A stretch of DNA of 58,142 nucleotides from Anaerosacchariphilus polymeriproducens (GCF_003363435.1 NZ_QRCT01000032.1:1-58142); one strand, 5' to 3'. Numbered from the stretch's first letter, positions 35,849-45,241 are shown. The notes: generated by a model from the sequence alone, not told the origin. Program-made: numbers and translations.

Positions 35849-38773
35849 CTACGCTAACATGAAATGTTCATTTTGATATATAATTTTATCTGACAAAAAC
35901 AGATCTTTTGGAATCATTTTATATGTCAAGTTATTCATAACCAACAATGTTAGCATGTTATTTTCTGACAAATCACTATAGCCCATTTTTCTCATAAAAT
36001 AAGCTACTAAATCTGCATAATCTGAGAGCTCCATTTCTCTTTTGACAACAATTCCTCTTTCATAGCGCCTGTCTTTTGCTCTGATTTCTATAATACGAAG
36101 TTCCGAAATAAATTTATCTATAATGGATCTCAATAGATATATATTCCATTCATATTTTATATCTGGTAACATTTCCCACAAATCAAAATTAATTAACGAG
36201 ATATAATCGTTACTCATATTATTTATTAAAACATTTTCTATTTCTTTTACCGATGTGTTATCAATCTTAAATTCTTCTGTTTTAAGATAAGAATCATCCG
36301 TAATTCGAATATACTCTTTTTCTATCTCTCCAAACACCATTCCCGTAGTAACTGGCGACCATTTAAGATGTTCCGCCATATCTTGGTATGTCTTAAACGA
36401 TAGCAAGATTGGACTTCCAAGCAAATGCAATGCAACATTTCTTACAGATATTTCTTCCATAAGACCTTTTCTCGTTATATGTGGTCTTCTAAAATCATAT
36501 CTATCAGACAGGAGTTTTTGACACAAATAATACAAATTATTCGAAGACTCAATTCGATTTTTTATCAAAAAGTTTCTTCTAAATCTTTTTACTTCATCAA
36601 GTAACATATTGTCACTGCAGTAGCCTTCATTCTTATCCATAATTGTATCAGTTTGTTGCATCAAGTACTCAATATCACTTTCATCAATTTGCATAAGTGC
36701 TGTTGAATAATAATAATTGTAATCCCACTGAAATAATTCTTGTTCTGATGCGATAGCAGAGAACAGAACAATGTCAGTCAATCCTAATACCTTTTTCTTA
36801 ATTTCATTTCTATGTAGAGGAACACCAGCAGCTTCGATACAATTCTTTACCTTAATACTGAGTTTTCCTGATACATATCCGTCTCCGTGTTTTTTCAAAT
36901 AATCTCTATTGGAAAAATCATAATCATTTGAAAAATAAAGTTTCAATACACCATGTAAAAAGTTGTAATTGTCTATGTTACTCATCATTCTGAGCATACC
37001 TTCAAATCTGGTATATAGTTCTGCGTAATAGACTTCTCCTTCTTGTGTTCCATCGATATAATCCTTGATATCATCAAGAACATTTATAGCTATATGTATA
37101 TTAGCCTCTGCTGTCACCGTGCCTCTTCCAGATAGCACCAAATAGTCTGTCAATCTTGTACTGAATGCTCTATCATTATCTGGAATACCTAAATCACCAT
37201 ATTCCTCCAATGCTAATTTTCTCAAAATTTTCAAATCTGCACTACCATACAACTTTATTCCATCTGGAAATTTATTAGCAACAATTTTTGCACATAAATA
37301 TCCATATGATTGTCTTCCCTTTACAATAAAATCACCATAAACTCTATATCCTTTTTCCTGAGCTAAATTCAAAAAAGCTCCACCGTCAACATATGTAAAA
37401 TTTGAAGTTTGCATTAGTGTTTCAAGTTCTTCTAAATTATCATATAGATTGATGCCATCACCTATAAAATCTATTGCTAAATCTAATATTTTATCGTAAG
37501 TTGATTTTTCTTCATCTAACTTCCAAACAAAAACATCTGCAAAACTTAAATATTCTAATGACTTACAATTTTTACACCAATGAATTAGTACTTTATCAAA
37601 ATTATCATTATCATATATGTCGAGTAATTCCTGTGTACTAACGTAATTCTTTGGATTCATAAAGAACTCCACAATTGGATTCATAAATGGGTCTATCTTT
37701 AAATTAAATTTACTAATTTTCTGACGAATACGTTCTCTTGTAACACCATATTCATCTCCAAGTTCTTGGAGTGTAAATCCTTCTTCTTTCTTTACATCAA
37801 TAATCAGATCATCTTCCTTTTCATACTCGCAAAGTATTCCTTCAAAAATCTCTATCAAAGATTTTTTCAGTAAATCTTCTATTCCTCTAAACTTTTCAAT
37901 GTTTCGAATTCCGACAATCTGTTGCAACGTGTTTACAGAAATGTTCTGTAAATCACTAATTCTCATAAATCCACGACTAGATAATTCCTTTATCTGTTTA
38001 CTTTTTATTCCAAGTCCCACTAAGAAATCTAAATTCAAGTCTAAAAGTTGCTCATTTATATACCCATACAATGTTGTAGATTGGACGTTTTCATAATCAC
38101 TGATATTTTCTTCCACCAATTCTCCTGCACAGTATGAATCAAATACTTTAATAATATCTTCTATTTTGCCGGTTCCAATTCTTTGAACATGCATCAAGGA
38201 CATAAAATCAAATCCAGCAAAATCGCTCATATAAGTGATTCCATTTTTTTTGCAATATTCAACAAACAATTTATACTTATTTGCTGAGTATACACTACTT
38301 ACCCTGGTTTCCTCTTGAATCCTCTCCTTATCCTCATCCGCAACAACTTCTGTTAACAGGTGTACATCTGTTATCTCTTTTTCAACAAATACACTAAGAC
38401 CATGAATATCCTTAACCTCTTTCTTGTTCAAAAAAGACTTAAGTTCTGATAGTTTGAAAATTCCGTTTCTACGCAATACATTTTTTGTTCTCATACTAAA
38501 AGAAGGTATATTAATTACTTCTAAATCTTTTTCTGTTGCACTCGTTATTTCCGATTTCGATTCTTCAACCAATTCTTCTTCGTTGTCTTTGGAATCACTA
38601 ACTAATATTTCATCATTATCTACGTCTGTTATATCATTCTCGCAAACTTCTGTCTCAGATTTATCGGATTCCATTTGGGTATAAAGTTCATTCTTATTAC
38701 TTGGAGTTAGACAATATGGACATACCGGAAACATTTCCTCAGCATAATTCTCTCCACATTCTTTACACTGCAA
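35849..38773 (-). CDS. Large zinc-ribbon protein with helical repeats and sigma-region-4-like HTH
   Basis: 974 aa. Residues 1-25 form a zinc ribbon (Cys3, Cys6, Cys18, Cys21). An acidic linker (35-80) leads to several HhH/alpha-CTD-like units (about 90-130, 165-215, 255-305, for example NTLQQIVGIRNIEKFRG). Residues 332-358 are a sigma-70 region 4-like HTH (GFTLQELGDEYGVTRERIRQ). The other ~600 residues are mostly helical with no recognised catalytic motif. It could bind DNA or RNA polymerase and act as a sensor or regulator. It starts 18 bp after the DUF6339-like gene. Function unknown. Confidence 0.7.
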   Translation of the reverse strand: MQCKECGENYAEEMFPVCPYCLTPSNKNELYTQMESDKSETEVCENDITDVDNDEILVSDSKDNEEELVEESKSEITSATEKDLEVINIPSFSMRTKNVLRRNGIFKLSELKSFLNKKEVKDIHGLSVFVEKEITDVHLLTEVVADEDKERIQEETRVSSVYSANKYKLFVEYCKKNGITYMSDFAGFDFMSLMHVQRIGTGKIEDIIKVFDSYCAGELVEENISDYENVQSTTLYGYINEQLLDLNLDFLVGLGIKSKQIKELSSRGFMRISDLQNISVNTLQQIVGIRNIEKFRGIEDLLKKSLIEIFEGILCEYEKEDDLIIDVKKEEGFTLQELGDEYGVTRERIRQKISKFNLKIDPFMNPIVEFFMNPKNYVSTQELLDIYDNDNFDKVLIHWCKNCKSLEYLSFADVFVWKLDEEKSTYDKILDLAIDFIGDGINLYDNLEELETLMQTSNFTYVDGGAFLNLAQEKGYRVYGDFIVKGRQSYGYLCAKIVANKFPDGIKLYGSADLKILRKLALEEYGDLGIPDNDRAFSTRLTDYLVLSGRGTVTAEANIHIAINVLDDIKDYIDGTQEGEVYYAELYTRFEGMLRMMSNIDNYNFLHGVLKLYFSNDYDFSNRDYLKKHGDGYVSGKLSIKVKNCIEAAGVPLHRNEIKKKVLGLTDIVLFSAIASEQELFQWDYNYYYSTALMQIDESDIEYLMQQTDTIMDKNEGYCSDNMLLDEVKRFRRNFLIKNRIESSNNLYYLCQKLLSDRYDFRRPHITRKGLMEEISVRNVALHLLGSPILLSFKTYQDMAEHLKWSPVTTGMVFGEIEKEYIRITDDSYLKTEEFKIDNTSVKEIENVLINNMSNDYISLINFDLWEMLPDIKYEWNIYLLRSIIDKFISELRIIEIRAKDRRYERGIVVKREMELSDYADLVAYFMRKMGYSDLSENNMLTLLVMNNLTYKMIPKDLFLSDKIIYQNEHFMLA

Positions 38774-38791
38774 AATGATACCCTCCTTCCT

Positions 38792-39520
38792 CTACTGTGC
38801 TAGTTTTTTACTTACTTTGTTATATATTTCCTCGCGACTCAATGAGTCCAGTAAATATGTACCTGCCAACACATTTACATATTTACCCATATTTCGCACA
38901 ACATCTCTATTTACTGTTTTTCCATTCTTTTCGGCGTCAAATAACGCAGAAACTGTCGCCACTCCAACATCTGGATTATTAAATATGTTTCTTCCACATA
39001 TACTTTCAATATAATCTTGATCTTTACACAAAAACTTCGTTAATTCATAAGGATCTAGTCTATTCAGATCATAAGTAAATCTCCCAATCCACCATAATCT
39101 TGCTATTCCATTTCTAAATAAAGATCTTTGTACTGAATATCCAAATAAATACCTATTCTCTAAGTCAGATACAGAATTTGCAGTCCACCTATATCGCATA
39201 TAGTCTATAAATTCCGAAAAAGTATAAGCCAACCATATTCTTTCATCTGAAGCCTGTGAATCTGATAAAAACTTCATATGATTATACACTCTTTGTATGT
39301 TTTCCACATCAGTCAGACTTTCCTTACCTTTTGGCTGACTCATATCAAGTGTAAATTCATCAATCTCATATGGTGTATTTTTTATCATATCCTCTCTGGA
39401 AAACATTTTATTTATACTTATTCCGCCTGGAGCAACAACTTCTTTGAAAACTCCTGGGAGGTTACTTTTTAAGGTATTTAAGTCATCTTCTATCATATAT
39501 TTAATTTTCATATGTTCCAC
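38792..39520 (-). CDS. DUF6339-like protein of the defence operon
   Basis: A 242-aa soluble helical protein. Conserved-looking segments are ERIWLAYTFSEFIDYMRYRW, LFRNGIARLWWIGRFTYDLN and NVLAGTYLLDSLSREEIYNK, which match my recollection of DUF6339, a family of unknown function. The start overlaps the upstream 288-aa gene by 20 bp, so translation is coupled. Probably a structural or regulatory subunit; no catalytic residues are evident. Confidence 0.6.
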   Translation of the reverse strand: MEHMKIKYMIEDDLNTLKSNLPGVFKEVVAPGGISINKMFSREDMIKNTPYEIDEFTLDMSQPKGKESLTDVENIQRVYNHMKFLSDSQASDERIWLAYTFSEFIDYMRYRWTANSVSDLENRYLFGYSVQRSLFRNGIARLWWIGRFTYDLNRLDPYELTKFLCKDQDYIESICGRNIFNNPDVGVATVSALFDAEKNGKTVNRDVVRNMGKYVNVLAGTYLLDSLSREEIYNKVSKKLAQ

Positions 39521-40367
39521 CTCCCATTGAACAAAACTTTATAGCTTTTTCTATTGGACCATCTAAAAGCTGTTGCGCCACTTTAAAAGTATCCATCTGC
39601 CTTAGTCCATCTGTGTCTAAAGTAACGTCCATTCCTTCACAAGCCTTTTTTAGCGCACGGAACCATCTATAATATTCCATTTCATACAAATTACTTGTCG
39701 CTCTTAACTCTGAAAATACATAAACTAATGCTGGAACAATAATCATCGAATGCATTACTGGTTGAATATCAATATAACTTTGCACATTATAGTACTGTTG
39801 ATATGTTTTTTCAGGTAATGAAATAATTATTTTTTGCTGACCCAAATCAACTAATACATTACTCTCTGTTGGATCTGTATTTGGTACTATTGAGAAAATT
39901 GATGTAGTATTGGCTAAATCATCTCTGATTTTATTTATTCTCAAGTTATATTGATGTCCTATTGCAAGGATACATCCTTTTTCTATGTTGAATTTCCAAC
40001 CTCTATAATCTGCTGAAAAAGACTCATTCGTATATTTTTCAATATTTTTTTCAGCAACTACAAAAGAACATACCTGTACAATTCCATTAACATCAGTATC
40101 ATTCAATAATACATTTACTTCTTTATCTTTTGTCTTTATAACTTTTCTATAACAAGTTTGTGGGCATTCAATATGATGAGCATATATCACAGATCCATCG
40201 TCTATCATCTGGTTCAGCAACTGGTCTTCCAATTGCGCTTTTAATGTCAATTTAACATTGTAACCTTCCATAGCCTGCTCTACAAATGATGAAAAAGAAC
40301 TACTTTCATAATAATCTCCATCTTCAACAATAACTGGGTATGGATAATATTTATTTCGAAGTTGCAT
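39501..40367 (-). CDS. Unknown 288-aa protein of the defence operon
   Basis: I do not recognise this family. It begins MQLRNKYYPYPVIVEDGDYY and has alternating beta and helical predicted segments; the C-terminal third is helical (VFSELRATSNLYEMEYYRWF). It overlaps the GHKL ATPase gene by 17 bp at its start and the DUF6339-like gene by 20 bp at its end, making an unusually tight trio. The three products very likely form a complex. Confidence 0.6.
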   Translation of the reverse strand: MQLRNKYYPYPVIVEDGDYYESSSFSSFVEQAMEGYNVKLTLKAQLEDQLLNQMIDDGSVIYAHHIECPQTCYRKVIKTKDKEVNVLLNDTDVNGIVQVCSFVVAEKNIEKYTNESFSADYRGWKFNIEKGCILAIGHQYNLRINKIRDDLANTTSIFSIVPNTDPTESNVLVDLGQQKIIISLPEKTYQQYYNVQSYIDIQPVMHSMIIVPALVYVFSELRATSNLYEMEYYRWFRALKKACEGMDVTLDTDGLRQMDTFKVAQQLLDGPIEKAIKFCSMGGGTYEN

Positions 40368-42216
40368 GCATCATCACCTCCATTGAGCAATAATCAAAGT
40401 AATCCAACTCTAGACTAATCCTAATTGGTTGTCCCTTAGAAAAGGTTAATCCAGATATGACATTTTTACTAAACTGTGCTGTTCCTCCGATAACATTTGC
40501 ATTCTTTATCGGAGCCTCATATCTTTGTGTTTCTGCTGATAAGTACAATTCTAATTCTCCATTAGTACCATCTTGGTTTGGAACAACCATCAGCATATAC
40601 TTTCCTGCGTCTTTATCTATTCCCATACATACAAATTTTTCAATTCCTACATTTATCTTTGTAAGCATCGGCGTATCTCCACCAAATTCGACATGTGCCT
40701 CCTGTCCAGGTTTATGTTCAGGATTTTCAGTTTTTCCGCCATCATGGAACCATTCAGTATCATTACCACCCTTTTCCTTATGCCCCAATTCTTCATTTTC
40801 GCTATCTGATTCTGACGAACCTGGAGCTTGCTTGGAAACACTTTTTTTCTTTATTTGTTTTATCTCAACATCTAGAATTTTCTCACTTACTACTTCTTCA
40901 GTTGCTTGGTTTTCTGTGTTCGTTATTTCATCCGGAATAAAATTACCAACACCTACTGCATCTATTGATTCACCTGCACCTGAGCTAATTAATTCTTCAA
41001 TCTTTGATTTAATATAGTCATTCAATGCTTTAAGTAATTGTCGCTCTTGAATAGGATTTTTTGATCTTTCTGGTTCCCATTTTGTATGCTCGGGATTCTC
41101 GATCAAACGCAGTCTTTCATTAATTTTTTGCCCCTCAATAAACATAACCCCTGTAAATGGAACATGTCCTGGCAAACGGTCTTTATCCATAATTTTCATA
41201 CCAGTTTGACGAATCATTGATATTCTATTTGGAGAATCTTGATTTCCCAATAAAAGCCCTAAACGTAGTTCACCCAAATTCAAAAAATCTTCCGCATACC
41301 ATACTGTTTCATTTGAAATAAGCACTTCATAATATTTATCTGTATAGCTTGTAAGATCATCATGATACGCTTCCATGATATTACCTAATTCTGATTTACA
41401 TATATAAATTTCTCCAACTTTTACTTCTAATTTTTCATTCCAAATTGCTCCTAAAAATCCATCCAGAATTGAAACAATGATATCCTTTTGCCAATTCTCT
41501 CCACCATATTTATATCCTGCAATGTAAATATCTGTCCCATATTGTCCATTTTTTCTCGAAAAACTTTGTTCAAACTTAAGTTCCTCATATACCGGGGTAT
41601 TTCTATCATTTCCATAGTACCCCGTTCCTTGAGTATTCTGCCCATCTTCTCTTGTAAATGTTACTAATCTCGAAACTCCTTGCATAGCCTTCTCATCATT
41701 AATATCATATGTACTATAAAATACTGTTGAAAATGCTGAGCATGCGAAAGGAGCAAACTTTCCAATACCATATGATCCGCCTGCAGTGCCTTTTTTATCT
41801 GATGCACCTGATGATTTTGTCAAGTTTGTCCAATCTGTATTGATTTCTTCTCTTGATCCAGTCAATCCAGTTGTATTAAAATCACTTATTCTTAAAATGT
41901 TACAACTATCACCACTAATCATGTTAATAGCGATAGTAAAAAACTCTTTCGTTGCCAAAGCTTTCTGTCCACCCCAGAAATTAAGACATCTCTTGAACGT
42001 ATCCAACAAATAGTCTCTTCCAGGAATCTGAGAAGATGGAATACTAAACATACTGAATTCAACAACTGTTTTCTTATCTGTTGCAGCGTCAAGAGAGTTT
42101 TGACAAATCTCTCTAGCCAATGACTTCAAAGGAGTTCCCCTAAACATAGCAACTCCAGAATCGTTTATTCCTTTATTTTCTCCATAATCGTTCGACGGAA
42201 ATCTCCATTCTGCCAT
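40351..42216 (-). CDS. GHKL (MutL/MORC-like) ATPase of the defence operon
   Basis: 621 aa. N-terminal GHKL fold: motif I REICQNSLDAATD (Glu36, Asn40, Asp43), motif II LRISDFNTTGLTG (Asp112), motif III GTAGGSYGIGKFAPFACS (143-160). A transducer-like domain follows to about 410 (QTGMKIMDKDRLPGHVPFTG). A low-complexity linker (about 430-530) leads to a beta-rich C-terminal domain. Such ATPases clamp on nucleotide binding. MutL/MORC-like ATPases in restriction-modification loci have been described; this one is 15 bp downstream of an endonuclease gene. Confidence 0.82.
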   Translation of the reverse strand: MAEWRFPSNDYGENKGINDSGVAMFRGTPLKSLAREICQNSLDAATDKKTVVEFSMFSIPSSQIPGRDYLLDTFKRCLNFWGGQKALATKEFFTIAINMISGDSCNILRISDFNTTGLTGSREEINTDWTNLTKSSGASDKKGTAGGSYGIGKFAPFACSAFSTVFYSTYDINDEKAMQGVSRLVTFTREDGQNTQGTGYYGNDRNTPVYEELKFEQSFSRKNGQYGTDIYIAGYKYGGENWQKDIIVSILDGFLGAIWNEKLEVKVGEIYICKSELGNIMEAYHDDLTSYTDKYYEVLISNETVWYAEDFLNLGELRLGLLLGNQDSPNRISMIRQTGMKIMDKDRLPGHVPFTGVMFIEGQKINERLRLIENPEHTKWEPERSKNPIQERQLLKALNDYIKSKIEELISSGAGESIDAVGVGNFIPDEITNTENQATEEVVSEKILDVEIKQIKKKSVSKQAPGSSESDSENEELGHKEKGGNDTEWFHDGGKTENPEHKPGQEAHVEFGGDTPMLTKINVGIEKFVCMGIDKDAGKYMLMVVPNQDGTNGELELYLSAETQRYEAPIKNANVIGGTAQFSKNVISGLTFSKGQPIRISLELDYFDYCSMEVMMHATSK

Positions 42217-42231
42217 TTTTATCCTCCTGAT

Positions 42232-43812
42232 CTACACCAGATTCAAATCTGAAAGTAAAATCTGTCTATCTACAGAAAATATTTCTCTTATCATTTGATG
42301 TGTTAATGGTTTTTCGTTTTGTTTTTCTACCAGCTTAATCATATTAGAAACGCTCATACCTGATCCATGTATTCCTGACTCCTCAGCAATGGATTGTATT
42401 TGTCTATCAATTTGGTTTCCAAAACCACCAGATATATATGTAAAAAATCCTATTGGTTGCTGGTATTCGCTATAATTTGATATGTTATTCAGGTAATTGT
42501 GAACCATTCTATTATGGTGATCCCCTGAAATAGAATATCTACTATATGCCTTATTATCAATTATAGCCTGATATCCTGCATCATCAGATAACAGTAAAAC
42601 ATCGGGAGCAGATTTACTTCCTGTCTGTCCTAAATGCTTTGCCTTAAATCCAAATACCTCACTAAATAGTTCCGTAGTTGCTTCTTCAAATTGAATAGCT
42701 TCTTCAGTTCCTTTAAATGCCATTTCAAAGTACTCTGTCATAAATCCACTAATTGCGCCATTTGGATATGCCTCTATCAATGTATTTTCTACTAATCTTC
42801 CATCAGTTCCAGTAACACTAATAACATAATCTATGACATCTGAGGTAATTGCTCTTACCGGCTTGTGTATTGAATATGTAATAAACGCCTGACGAATTTT
42901 TTGGATATCAATCATACGAGAGGTAATTGTTCTAGTATTTGCTAAATTTCTTGTATCTTTCTGATGCCATGGATCAAGACCATATTTACGCTGAAAATAT
43001 TCTTGCTCCTCAGGTCTATCAATAAATGCTGTCCTATTTTCAAGGATATACTTTACTTCTTCCCTTTTTTCGTCAAGTAGTTTTACTATTCCACCTTCTT
43101 CTCGATAAACTAACTGTGTAAAATCAAGCCAGTTTACCAATGTATTTGCGGTGTCTGTAAGATGACTAAAAGGATGATCTGGATTAACCTTCCCTGAACT
43201 AGGTGCATACTTCTCAAAATAATCGTCATCCAAAATTCCATCCGCAAAATCTCTATACATTTGAAGTCTCTTCACAATGTGTTCATAGCATTGTTCTGTT
43301 TCGTTCTCCGCTTCAACTATAATGATTTTACCAATCTCATCATTCGTTAAATATTGAACTCTTTCATCTGAAAGAAGTCTTAGCAAAAATCTAAATGGAC
43401 GAATCTTGAATCGTTCATTAACACGAGTTTTCGAAGATTGTGGTGAAATAGAAAATGGTGAAGGAAATTGATATTTTAATACCTGATTTTTTAGCACTTC
43501 AACAGGAGAGCGACCTTGCATTATAGCCTCTCCTGCCAGTGTTAAATACGATTTATTAGTACTTTCTTGTGTAAATACAAGACCCAAGGAAGCAAGCCAT
43601 GCATAATATGTTCTTCCCCCACTTCCTCTAGCATCTCTTCTTTCACCAATTCTTTTTAACCCTGCTTCTTCCAATCCATCTTCAAACATTCTATGCAAGC
43701 TTATACTACCCTGCCATTGAACATCTAACGAAACGGTTGAAAAAACTGCTAATATTTCAGGTATTGAATTTAATTTTCTTTTAGGTCTAGTTACCCACCA
43801 ATAGTTTATCAT
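42232..43812 (-). CDS. AlwI-family-like type II restriction endonuclease
   Basis: 526 aa. The catalytic region, roughly 390-420, reads GSKSAPDVLLLSDDAGYQAI then IDNKAYSRY, the PD-(D/E)xK arrangement with the IIDxKAY signature of the AlwI/PleI/N.BstNBI/FokI-cleavage-domain group. The N-terminal two thirds (YYAWLASLGLVF; LTLAGEAIMQGRSP) match the AlwI-type winged-helix recognition region. This group usually makes staggered or nicking cuts beside a short asymmetric site. It starts 12 bp after the methyltransferase stop. Recognition site unknown. Confidence 0.8.
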   Translation of the reverse strand: MINYWWVTRPKRKLNSIPEILAVFSTVSLDVQWQGSISLHRMFEDGLEEAGLKRIGERRDARGSGGRTYYAWLASLGLVFTQESTNKSYLTLAGEAIMQGRSPVEVLKNQVLKYQFPSPFSISPQSSKTRVNERFKIRPFRFLLRLLSDERVQYLTNDEIGKIIIVEAENETEQCYEHIVKRLQMYRDFADGILDDDYFEKYAPSSGKVNPDHPFSHLTDTANTLVNWLDFTQLVYREEGGIVKLLDEKREEVKYILENRTAFIDRPEEQEYFQRKYGLDPWHQKDTRNLANTRTITSRMIDIQKIRQAFITYSIHKPVRAITSDVIDYVISVTGTDGRLVENTLIEAYPNGAISGFMTEYFEMAFKGTEEAIQFEEATTELFSEVFGFKAKHLGQTGSKSAPDVLLLSDDAGYQAIIDNKAYSRYSISGDHHNRMVHNYLNNISNYSEYQQPIGFFTYISGGFGNQIDRQIQSIAEESGIHGSGMSVSNMIKLVEKQNEKPLTHQMIREIFSVDRQILLSDLNLV

Positions 43813-43824
43813 TACTTCACCTTC

Positions 43825-44892
43825 TTAATCTCTTTCTGATGCTTCAACCGAAGGATATTCCTCATTTGCGAATGTTTTTAATATCGCTTCAAATATCACG
43901 CGAGCTCCCTTCGGTGGAACTGCCATTCCTATTTGTTTTCTTACAGCTTCCTTGTTTCCTTCAAAAACATAATCATCTGGAAATGTCTGCAATCTAGCTC
44001 GTTCTCTATTAGTTAGTGCTCTTGGTTCAGTATAATGATAAATATGAGTCCCTCCACCACCAGATCCAGTAACGGTGTATGCTGGTTTATTTGAATCAAG
44101 ACGTTTATATATCTGACTTAACTTTGCACCACCAACTTTTAGTTGTAACTCTTCTGGAAGATTTGCTGTCCAAGCATTCTCTCCTTCTTTAATATGCTTA
44201 AGGCGCTCTACTACATGTGCTGATTGCTTTGTCTGCTCATTGTTTTGCGCATTTTCAGGAATAGGTGGTACTTCAAGTGCTGTCTTACATGTAACATTAA
44301 TTCCCTTATATGGTTCTGTGCTTGGTATTTTAAACTCATACGGAAGATCATGTCTTATTCCAACTATAATCATTCTATGACGAGCCTGTGGCACCCCATA
44401 CTCTTCAAATTTATATAAATTTGGATATATTATATATCCTGCAGCTTTCATATCCTCTTGGATTTTCAAGAAAGCTTTTCCTTCATTGGCGCTCTTTAAT
44501 CCACCAACATTTTCTGCCAAAAACCACTTAGGTTGATATTTTTTTAACACCTTAATTCCATATGTGTAAAGAGGACCAAATTCACCTTCAAATCCTTTTT
44601 GTTCTCCTACAATGGAAAAATCGTTACAAGGAAATCCAAAGGCAAGTGCATCTATGTCACCTAATGCGTCTATATCTAATTTCCTGACGTCTCCACAAAT
44701 TACGCTTTCAGGTTTATCCGGACAAATATTTCTTATATATGTGTCACATGTGCTTTTATCGTAATCATTCGCCCATTCATGAACAATTTTATATTTGGGA
44801 TTGCTAATATGGGCTGTTGTTGCTCCCAAGGCTAAACCTCCAGGTCCACAAAATAATTCTCCCAATCTAAACACCGTTGTATTGTTGTCCAT
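43825..44892 (-). CDS. C5-cytosine DNA methyltransferase
   Basis: 355 aa with all main m5C-MTase motifs: I FCGPGGLALG (14-23), IV FGFPCNDFSIVGEQKG with catalytic Cys89, VI WFLAENVGGLKS, VIII QARHRMIIVGIR, IX NRERARLQTFPDDY, X IGMAVPPKGARVI. The short region between VIII and IX is the target-recognition part. It should protect host DNA from the neighbouring nuclease. AlwI-type enzymes commonly pair with N6-adenine methylases, so a C5 partner is notable. Confidence 0.95.
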   Translation of the reverse strand: MDNNTTVFRLGELFCGPGGLALGATTAHISNPKYKIVHEWANDYDKSTCDTYIRNICPDKPESVICGDVRKLDIDALGDIDALAFGFPCNDFSIVGEQKGFEGEFGPLYTYGIKVLKKYQPKWFLAENVGGLKSANEGKAFLKIQEDMKAAGYIIYPNLYKFEEYGVPQARHRMIIVGIRHDLPYEFKIPSTEPYKGINVTCKTALEVPPIPENAQNNEQTKQSAHVVERLKHIKEGENAWTANLPEELQLKVGGAKLSQIYKRLDSNKPAYTVTGSGGGGTHIYHYTEPRALTNRERARLQTFPDDYVFEGNKEAVRKQIGMAVPPKGARVIFEAILKTFANEEYPSVEASERD

Positions 44893-44943
44893 TTCAATTC
44901 TCCATTCAATTTTTATTATTCTTTCCCATGTTCAAATGCTCTT

Positions 44944-45171
44944 TTATTTGAGAGAAAATTTCTTTTCCTCGGTGTCAGCAATATCATACTTAGCTTTTGC
45001 TGCTTTTAACTCTTCTTCAATCGCAGCAAATATTTTTCTGACATCTTCCTTGTTATATTCATAAATTCTGGTATTGGCACAATTACCAAGCAAACGTATC
45101 ATTCCAATTATTTTGTTTGTTCTTGCTTCCGCTAATCTTATGAATTTATCACGTTTTGTCTCTTTTTTCAT
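44944..45171 (-). CDS. Small basic protein (75 aa), first gene of the defence operon
   Basis: A Lys/Arg-rich helical protein (MKKETKRDKFIRLAEARTNK ... LGNCANTRIYEYNKEDVRKIF). I recall similar small proteins next to dcm-type genes but cannot name a domain. AAAGGAGC lies 7 nt before the ATG. Being first and small, it could be a controller protein acting on the inverted repeat that overlaps its promoter and start, or a modulator of the methyltransferase. Confidence 0.65.
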   Translation of the reverse strand: MKKETKRDKFIRLAEARTNKIIGMIRLLGNCANTRIYEYNKEDVRKIFAAIEEELKAAKAKYDIADTEEKKFSLK

Positions 45172-45241
45172 ATGCTATGCTCCTTTAAGAGAAATACATT
45201 ATTTCAAAAATAAGCATAGCATAGATGTCATTATTTTTCAA
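45171..45241 (-). promoter_or_regulatory. Promoter of the defence operon with 10-bp inverted repeat
   Basis: On the minus strand TTGAAA (45241-45236), 17 bp, TATGCT (45218-45213) form a good promoter. TATGCTATGC (45171-45180), covering the start region, and GCATAGCATA (45214-45223), covering the -10, are perfect inverted repeats 33 bp apart. This is a likely operator pair for repression of the operon. Confidence 0.6.

Noticed and set aside
40457-41017. Long plus-strand frame of 186 aa opposite the GHKL gene
   Set aside because: It is antisense to a clear gene, has low-complexity composition and no ribosome site.
40351-42216. The GHKL protein as a two-component sensor kinase
   Set aside because: No phospho-accepting His domain or membrane segment; motif layout and operon fit MutL/MORC-type ATPases.
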